A program made the translations under genes and the position numbers. Below, in pieces: positions 56,701 to 64,000 of a stretch of DNA of 64,000 bases. Below the pieces are notes generated by a model. The model worked only from the letters and a program-made list of their open reading frames with translations, searched no databases and was not told the DNA's origin. Location of the stretch: NCBI RefSeq assembly GCF_019649055.1, contig NW_026570353.1, positions 248,001 through 312,000 of the forward strand, written 5' to 3'. Numbering within the stretch: the stretch's first letter is position 1; each line of letters starts with the position of its first letter. The stretch comes from Paramacrobiotus metropolitanus (taxonomy: Eukaryota > Tardigrada > Eutardigrada > Parachela > Macrobiotidae).

Positions 56701-57142
56701 CGCGATCAAGTTTTTACTTTGTGCGTCGCAACCTTAGCTTGACCTTTTCGGCGTATTTCTGATTCCTGGTTTTCAGAGCCTGCAAGAAGAAGGCTGTGCA
56801 TAATGAAGATGGCAATGCAAAGAGAACTTTTGGGGAGGAATTTTTTGCGCCGACATCTTTATGACGCATTTCCCTAACTTACATTCTTCTGAACTGATTT
56901 AGAGCCATGGTCCTACTGTCTTATACTAGATTAAACTAACATTCTGACTTTAATCATTCTAGGAGGGCCAATTTTGATTGAATTATACAACCCTCTTGGC
57001 ATATTCGTTACTCGTGCAATGTCAACACATTTTCACATCGGGACCTTTGGGTTTACTATGATACGATACCAAGGACTGTGTACAGGAGTTACATATCCAT
57101 TGTGTTTGGCATGAACCACGTTGACGGAAGAGAAAATGCTAT
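53794..57142. other. Gene-poor interval
   Basis: 3.3 kb without a supportable gene. Contains one copy of a dispersed repeat (54,890-55,040), listed separately. The open frames at 54758-55198, 55028-55387 and 55908-56270 have no family features. Confidence 0.45.
54890..55040 (-). repeat. Dispersed repeat or gene-fragment copy 1
   Basis: By eye about two-thirds identical to 61,450-61,610. On the minus strand both can be read as a similar peptide: VCRVSAMAVLTEMARRLQLT here and CRMARRMPMAALDEMAGRLQ there. Copy 2 lies 0.3 kb upstream of BTB-BACK gene C, so it may be part of a shared 5' region or a relic exon of that family. Confidence 0.5.
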
Positions 57143-57204
57143 AAAATTTGCGGCAAAGGTTATAAATGAAGCTTGTTATCGTTTATAACCCTTGCTGAGA
57201 TTTT
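57143..57204 (+). ncRNA. Pre-miRNA-like hairpin candidate
   Basis: Arms 57143-57168 and 57181-57204 pair over about 24 positions with one bulged/mismatched site and one A-C mismatch, plus a 12-base loop (AAGCTTGTTATC). Size and imperfect pairing resemble an animal pre-miRNA. No conservation evidence; chance inverted repeats occur in AT-rich DNA. Confidence 0.3.
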
Positions 57205-57950
57205 AATTGGTACTTTACTTTACAGTACATTCACGGAAGTGGAATAAGCAGTCCTAATTACTCTGTGCGACATGATGGCCACATTTACCGCTCGTTTCTT
57301 CGCGCGCGTTATAAATGTAAATCAACCGTCCGTCCGTGGTTTCTGGTAACCCATCTGATGCAATTCAAACTGATAACTGCCACCGGCATCTGACACTCTT
57401 CAAAGACCGAGATTATGTATCAGGCATGCTCGCACTGTATGCACCGGGAACGCATGATGATGTGTTGATGCTGCGCTGCAAGTCTGCAACCGCTTGTCGT
57501 AATTTTCGGAAAGTCTTTGCTATTATGCAGATAAAGCCACGATACTTTCCCAGTAACTAACAGGCTTTAAAGCGAAAACTGACTACGGCGTTCTTGCTTA
57601 ACGTATGGAGTTACGCTTGCTTTTGTTGCAATAATCTGTAAGCCAGAATCTCAGATCTCGTACAAAATAATACTTGTTGATCAAAAAAACCAGGAGACAA
57701 AGCTTTCTGAAAAAATGCAAGCACAGGTATACCAGTTTAGGTAATTCGGCTTACCAAGCATGAAAGTGAAATTAAGAAAACCTCGTTTTATGTAGAAAGA
57801 TACTATGCTACCATATTATGCCTAGGAAAGCATTTTCCTCTGCAATAGGAGACGGTGAAGAACGTTTGCTATGTGCTTCGACTTAGCCGTCCGGTACGGG
57901 AACAAGTTGAACGCCTTCGCTTTGCCTTGCCTGTGTTCATTTATTAGAAG

Positions 57951-58175
57951 GCATGCATACTGCCCGGACGGAGCTGGGACTGGTACTCCGAACGAACAAT
58001 GATGTGTTATGGCGGATTTGAAAGAAAAAGTGAATGGATGAAGTGCTGTGCTGCCGCAGCGGAGGATACGGGGGCGGTCTGGCAGTCGGCGCTGCCGCAG
58101 CTGCCAAAATATGCGTTGCTGTCACGGCATCACGCCTGGAAACGTATTCGCCAGCTGAAGAACTTGCTCGCCGTG
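57951..58175 (+). pseudogene. Decayed last exon of a third Kelch A/B-type gene
   Basis: Starts after an ATTAG acceptor and an AAGGC stretch, exactly as exon 6 of Kelch A and B, then ATGCATACTGCCCGGACGGA (compare ATGCACACTCCCCGAGCGGA). It continues to GGATTTGAAAGAAAAAGTGA and CTGTCACGGCATCACGCCTG, matching the exon 6 order. The frame is interrupted: MHTARTELGLVLRTNND is followed by a stop, and the remainder (GGFERKSEWMKCC) lies in another frame. The other Kelch exons are not recognisable upstream. Confidence 0.75.
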
Positions 58176-58986
58176 GGCAATTGTGTTCACGCTGAACGGT
58201 TTCACCGGGCTGGAATTGGCACTAGCTGTTCTTATTTTGCTATGTTCACTAAGCTCCCATGCAGTGCTTCTTTCATCGGCGAACTGATTTTTTATACATA
58301 CTTAAAGACTACAGTAGTTATGGGCAACAACAGGCTCGATTGTCGATTTAAATGTGTAAGCAAACTAATCTGTTTTATTGTGGCCATGTGCAGTTGCACT
58401 TGAATAAGTAACTAACTCGTATACGTAAAGGAAATTTCGCCATACTGTGCAACTTGTATATAGGGAAGGTGTTTCCGGCTGCGGCACTGCCTGGCTGCTC
58501 TTGAGTAGACTCTAAGAGCTGCATAATATGCGCACTTAGATAATAACGCTTACGTTGAGTTCTGATGTCGTTTTTTGACTGCTTTTTAAATACCTTACAT
58601 TTCACTAACTGCAATTAAAACTTTGTACAGAGCGCACGTACGCGCTTGTTATTACTTGTTCTGTACATGCGTTTCAAGTACTGATGCTGCACTAAGAATT
58701 AAAAAAAAATCCATCAAAATCCATTCAGTAAAGATACAGTTTTCATACAATTTCCAAACAGAAATGATGCAACAAGTTGCTGCAGCATGGATAAATGCTG
58801 TAAAAAAATACAGAAAATTGCCGGTAGGTAAAAGCCGATCCCCACCATAACAGCACTGCCGGCGCGCCGCGAGTGGAAAACGTGAGTCCAAGATTAACCG
58901 AACAAGAAAGAACACGAGAAAGAATTTCTGAACAGTTCTCATTCATATACACCATCTGCATCGCACTCTTTGCCTATCGATAGTCA
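58176..58986. other. No gene seen
   Basis: 0.8 kb with no supportable feature. It lies downstream of gene C on the minus strand and so includes its 3' flank. Confidence 0.45.
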
Positions 58987-61189
58987 CTACCTTCTGGTTG
59001 AAAGAAATTTATTCATCTGGGCATCGTTGAATCCTAGCTGGCCGAATTCCATCCCAAACTCTTCACCCTTGCGGTAAACCATATGATACTTACCGCTGGC
59101 TCTGCGGTACACAACACGATTATTGTCACCATGGACACCCGCCAGAAGTTCTTGGCCTGGCTTCAGAATATCGGATGCCCGCACAATCTCTGCAAGGCCG
59201 CAGGGACCTCCTTCTGAATGCGTCACGCTGCGCCATTCGAATTGCGCTCTCTCGATGCCGATGATCTCCGCTGGAGCCCATGTAATCTTGCGCAGAAAGT
59301 AACCAGCCTTCACGAAGACCTTTTCTTCGTGCAGAAAGATGTCATCCCCGATACGATGCCAGCGGGCGTGCCGTGGCTCCGTGGAGAAGGGCAGCGGTGG
59401 CTTCACCGTGGCGAACTTGTACTGATATAGGTCGCGAATTTCGGACTCCAGTAGTAAACCACTCTGCAAAAAATACAGCCGTACTTTGCGATTGCTTTAT
59501 GTAACTAGCTGTTTCCGAAACGGCTGTACACAGTCAACAATTTATTTACTTAACCAAACGACAAGGAAAGGTCGGTTTGTAAATTGCGGACGGTAATTCA
59601 TTCAAGCCGAGCTATAGCAACACTGAACCCGACAGGCAGATCGAATATGCATGGTCTGTATTATGATATGCAGACCCTGGAACACGAAAAAGGCAGCGAA
59701 AAATGGGGACTTTAGACGAGCAATTCATTTAATGGTGCTACTGTACAGCAGGGCCCAACAGCATGGTTTCTGGAATCGTTTCAGCATTTCTACTACGTAG
59801 AACAGCTGCTCCAAAATAACGTTTAATTGTATTGTGGGAAACGAGACTAATAAGTCAAATGCCGCTACAGTATATGATGATAGATAGCACCGGATAAGAA
59901 CACGCTATCAGGAGGATAATACTAGCTTCGGTTTACGTAGGCATTAAGCGATTACTTCGATAAAAGAAATTTTCTTATGTTATTTTTGTAAACCGAGATC
60001 GGTTTGCAATGATATAACAGAGGATGCACTGACCTTCACAGGTCCATCAGCCAACTGAGTGTTGCTCAGCAGCGGAAACCGAACGAGAAACAGTGCTTCG
60101 CCTAGAATCTGTCGCCGATTAGCGACGGATGCATCCAGGTTATGCGAATCGCATGCCTTCAGCGCCCATCTGTTTAGGAAAAACAAAAACTCTTATGAAC
60201 AGCTCAACCTTTGATCCACAATGTTCAAGTACCTTTCGACAGCCGAATAAATGTTATGTTCCTCCGTCAGCAGCGTGTCACGCTGCAGCATCAGCACGAG
60301 CAACTCCTGCCCAATGACCGTGAAATCGTCCTCGGGAACGACTTCGTCAGCATTTTTGTCGATAAAGTCCAGGCAGCTCTCGACTATCTCCTCGGCATGA
60401 AATTCCACGCCCTGTAATGAAATATCAGCCAACGTCCAGATACGGATTACAGAGGCATGATGAATTTTGACTAACGTGTTTCAGGAGAGTCAGACAGTTG
60501 AGTGTGCTAAGATGAGCGCTGACGAACTGGCAGCACTTCTCCATTAACAACGGCACGTCGTACTTATCCGCGCACATGAACGTCTGACAGACGTCGCCCA
60601 CCCCCAAATATACCGTATCGGTGTATAGGTACCTGCAATGGGCAAAAAACATATCAAGGGAACCATAAAAAATATCCAGTGACCCATACAAGTCGCACGT
60701 TTGAATACTGAGTATCACACATCGTTGTAACTCTGTGTTATACTGAGTACCACACACCGCAAAAAACGCACAATTTGTGAGAACTAATATACCCATATAT
60801 TTTAAGGTGTGGACTGGGTAGAATAAATGCAATGTATGCAATAGAAAAGCAGTGCCTAACGGCCCTAACCTGAGCATATTCTCAAAGGCATTAGGAACAA
60901 CATCCGGGATATCGATAGGCTCCTCGCCTTTCTCAGGCAGACTTCCGTAGAACATGGTGCAGAACACGGAGCTTCGCAGACACAGTACGTACCTGTCATT
61001 TGTTAAACAAAACACGGTTGTACCGCAGAATCGACAGCAGGATCCTACCAGCCTATCAGTGCAACTGCAGAGTGCTTACTTGTGCGCCTGAAAGAGCTTC
61101 GGTGGCCCAAAGTCTTGTCCGACTGTGAACTGCACGTCACTGAATTCCTTACTGCTTAATGAACGCTCCATGCCGTTGATGAGTGTCAT
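58987..61189 (-). CDS. BTB-BACK gene C (BTBD1/2/3/6-like), complete
   Basis: Six exons on the minus strand, all with GT-AG sites and matching phase: 61080-61189, 60870-60992, 60476-60632, 60233-60411, 60034-60169, 58987-59463; total 1,182 nt, 393 residues. BTB: EFSDVQFTVGQDFGPPKLF, AHKYVLCLRSSVFCTMFYGS, LRYLYTDTVYLG and CADKYDVPLLMEKC. BACK: HAEEIVESCLDFID, LMLQRDTL and AVERWALKAC. The tail starts SGLLLESEIRDLYQYKFA, the position where BTBD1/2/3/6 proteins carry a PHR domain; a PHR fold is not certain here. The expected role is a cullin-3 adaptor. The start is one of two in-frame ATGs (61189 and 61171); an additional upstream exon cannot be excluded. Confidence 0.85.
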
Positions 61190-62182
61190 TCCGTATCGGC
61201 GAAGACCTGTGGACCTTGAGGAATGCGCAGACATGATTCTGAGATCCGTGGCTGATAGCTGTCAAAATGATGCAACACAGAAGTTCAGAATGTTATGGAT
61301 TTTCTTGCAGAAAATATGGCTCATAGCCTTGTACACGTCGATAAAGCAACAAAATTCGCAACGGCAAGTATTTAAAGATCAAAACGATTTCGATAACCGT
61401 GAATCCGTGATTAATAAATAATAGGTATTTTTAAAAACCAGAACGTCATCTCGTATCTGATGCGGAGAAGACAACAGCTGCAACCTGCCCGCCATCTCAT
61501 CGAGGGCTGCCATAGGCATCCGCCTGGCCATCCGACAGAACGCTACCCCAAGGAGGGTGCCGTGCAATTTATCATTAATTTATTCTTCGAGACCGGAAGT
61601 GTCCTCTCTTGTAGGGAGCATCCATTATTCTATGAAGGACACGTTTAAGAGGATCGGCTGTTTCTAAGCCGCCAGGCTTTGGTGGTTTGGCCTTTTGACA
61701 GCGGGCTCCCAAATTAAAAATGTACTGATTTTACCAGTGCATAGGAAATTTTTTAAATGAGACAATAATATGTAAACGGGTAAATGCAGACATTATCATT
61801 AAAACAGAGCAACGAATGGGGGCACAAGCGGATTTCGAAATAACTAAACCGAATAAAGCAGTTTATTTTATTTTCCATTCGCTCGAGGAAAATTCGACAA
61901 ACTCTCTTGGATCGTCGTTTAGACTTTACTAACAGAGTGATTTTATATGGAATACTGAATCAGATGCCACTGTGGTCCCATTATAAAGCTTGCAATATAT
62001 TGCAAGTTACAGCGGAACCGATCTACAAGTTTTGCTTGCAAATTGCCGCATGGAAAAGAAACCTGAACCGCGCAGTCGCGATTAGCATGCAAACCGGCAT
62101 GTTGCCAAATAAACATAAGAATGCACTGAGCTAATTGTAATGATCGTTCGTGTACAAAGAACAGAGGTGATTGCAGTTACCA
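61190..62182. other. Upstream region of gene C
   Basis: 1 kb between genes C and D. Contains copy 2 of the dispersed repeat (61,450-61,610). No further gene supported. Confidence 0.45.
61450..61610 (-). repeat. Dispersed repeat or gene-fragment copy 2
   Basis: Similar to 54,890-55,040. Shared blocks include CAGCTGyAaCCTGCsCGCCAT-type sequence and GACCGGAAGTG. Confidence 0.5.
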
Positions 62183-64000
62183 TCACACATCTGGACTGCA
62201 TTTGAATCTCAGTTCCCCCGAAATGATCGTTAAGTCGCTGAAGTCGACAATATGCTCCTGGTCACGGTGCTTAACCACATGTTGTTCACCGCGTGCCCGG
62301 CAGTACACGTAAATACTCTTCCGATCCGTATTGTTCACGGACACCGTCACCGGCTGGCCGGGCTGCAGGACATCGTCGACAGCACGCCGGATGTTGCGGC
62401 TCGCGGTCGTGCAGTGCTCGCCTGGGTACCCCGTATAGTCGGGCAGCGCAAACTGAAATTCCGACCGCCGGATGCCGACGATGACGCAGGCATTCCAGAA
62501 CTGCCGGTGCATTTCATCCTCCACAAACACCTTCTCCCGGTGCTGGAACACGGTCTTCCCGATGCGGTAGGCCGAGGCCTGACGGGGCTTGGGGGAAAAG
62601 GGCAACGGGGGTTTCTTCTTAGCGAAGCGGTACTGGTACAGATCGTGCACCTCGGACTGCAGCAGCAAATCGGTCTGAAAATATAATGCAAAATGAAAAC
62701 ACTGGTGCTGGTGGCAGGGTCGGCACAATAGGAATTATTATGACGCCGATGCGACGACTTTGCGGCATATGTGTTGGCAATCTTGGCATGTCACTGTCAT
62801 ACGGCTAATTTTCAACTCTGTGAAGTATTTCAAAATCAAACGGTTGGCACGTAAGCGCGAAAAAATGCTAACTCAAGAAAATTTATAGAAAAAATTAGAA
62901 ATTTGTAAAAAAAGTGCTAACTCAAGAGCAAAATTAAAAGCCAACGAGGTTGTTCCAAATGGGACAAACCAAAAAAAATGCTCCAATGGACAACAGAAAT
63001 GTCCAGGAAATACTTCTTACGTGGCAAGATTCGTAAACTCATGCCAAACAGCAGCAAACGAAACTGATTATAATTCTGGAACTGATTATAGCATAACTCA
63101 TTAGAAACTTCTTACAATTTCCAATATATTCTGACAGTATATTTCATTAAGTTTAAACTGTAAATTATTTCGAAAAGGTCTTAGAAATGTTGAAATGGCA
63201 TCGTTTTAGTTTTTTCCAGCCGTACCTGTGCAGGTTCGTCGGCCAGTTGGGTGTTACTCAACAGAGGAAACCGAACCAAGAACAACGCTTCTCCTGACGC
63301 TGGTTAGAACCTGACGCTGGTTAGCTGCGCTGGGTTCGAGCCTGCAGGTTAGGCAGGCCTCCAGCGACCACCTGTAAGAAAGAATTTATTCACATCCCGA
63401 TTACAACGGCGCGTTCAACGGCATGGAAGACCGCCAGTCCAGGCAGCAGCTGGGCATAACATCAGCTAGAAGAAAACCACAGCAGTATAAAAACCTTTCA
63501 ACAGCAGTATAAATGGTATACTCCGACGCCGACAAAGGTATCCCGTTGGAGAATCATCGCCAATGTCGCCGGTATAAGGGATGGAAAGATTTCCGACAGG
63601 AACACGCCATCACCGGTTTGATTGATAAATTCCAGACAGCGCTTCACAATTTCTTCGGCATGCAAATCAATGGCCTATATCACCGTTAATGTGACATAAG
63701 ATGGAGTATTTCCCTTTTTCGGTGATTTGTTTACTAACGTCCTGCAGAAGGATGAGGCAGTAGTCCACGGTCCACTGGGCGTTGACATAGTCGCAGCAGT
63801 TCTGCACAAGCAGCGGTAAATCGTATTTATCCGCGCACATCAACGTTTGGCACACATTGTCCATATTCAGATGCTCCAGGGTGTCCGTGTACAGAAAACT
63901 ACAAACGAGCGATGTAAGACATATCAACGTCTAGGGGCGGCTACCATAGAGACAAGTGCCTGACTGGAGCATGTTGGCAAAAGCATCAGGCGCATCATCA
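62183..64000 (-). pseudogene. BTB-BACK gene D, broken paralogue of C, cut by the window edge
   Basis: Exons equivalent to C2-C6: >63965-64000, 63739-63898, 63495-63674, 63226-63371, 62183-62674, with conserved splice phases. It encodes FLYTDTLEHLNMDNVCQTLM, HAEEIVKRCLEFIN, GEALFLVRFPLLSNTQLAD and a tail beginning LLLQSEVHDLYQYRFAKKKP. Exon 4 is 180 nt against 179 in C: an extra T in the codon region of QRDTL shifts the frame. Exon 5 is 146 nt against 136: a 10-base net insertion associated with a direct repeat (CCTGACGCTGGTTAG at 63293 and 63310). The last exon is a long intact frame of 163 codons. This is probably a recent pseudogene; base-call errors are the alternative. Confidence 0.75.
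62675..63225. other. Intron 5 of gene D
   Basis: 551 bp, AT-rich, between exons equivalent to C5 and C6. No repeat or embedded gene seen. Confidence 0.6.

Noticed and set aside
1-64000. CRISPR arrays, rRNA genes, bacterial operons
   Set aside because: Looked for regular short repeats with spacers, rRNA-like stretches and tightly packed operons; none seen. tRNA genes cannot be excluded without a scan, but no clear T-arm/anticodon pattern was noticed.

Overview
The window reads as nuclear DNA of a small-intron invertebrate animal. Spliced genes with GT-AG introns (76-850 bp), BTB-BACK-Kelch and BTB-BACK paralogues, IRG-type GTPases and a large Ty3/Gypsy-like LTR element all point to a metazoan. 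The species cannot be named from sequence alone; a compact-genome ecdysozoan such as a tardigrade would fit, but that is inference. | Layout. (1) From before base 1 to about 21,096, minus strand: one very large Ty3/Gypsy-like LTR element. It has a 368-bp LTR at its right end, a primer-binding site matching animal initiator tRNA-Met, a GATC-rich leader, gag, pol (protease, RT, RNase H, integrase) and at least five further reading frames downstream of integrase with no recognised function. The other LTR lies outside the window. (2) 21.4-24.06 kb (+): Kelch gene A, exons 2-6; the element appears to sit in its intron 1. (3) 24-33 kb: sparse DNA with a decayed BTB-family 3' exon, two IRG-like GTPase genes (one canonical, one with altered motifs) and a broken EF-hand gene. 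(4) 33.8-37.98 kb (+): Kelch gene B, complete, six exons, 587 residues. A and B are tandem paralogues with nearly identical exons 2-3 but diverged introns; B also carries a 211-bp intronic tandem duplication and a 151-bp foldback insertion. (5) 40-44.9 kb: two orphan exons, a GC-rich minisatellite and several strong hairpins. (6) 44.9-53.7 kb (+): an intron-bearing gene of at least about 2,700 codons whose product is built of beta-helical repeats like bacterial filamentous haemagglutinins. It includes a strict 61-residue (three 20-residue rungs) tandem repeat and is the most unusual item here. (7) 57.9-64 kb: a decayed Kelch exon, BTB-BACK gene C (six exons, 393 residues, minus strand) and a broken paralogue D running off the right edge. 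| How the parts relate. The BTB genes (A, B, C, D and two relics) form a locally duplicating cluster of likely cullin-3 adaptor-type proteins. The IRG-like genes sit between duplicated segments. The haemagglutinin-like gene looks like a domesticated bacterial-type adhesin gene. All gene models come from reading frames, splice-site phase and paralogue comparison by eye; no database search was possible.
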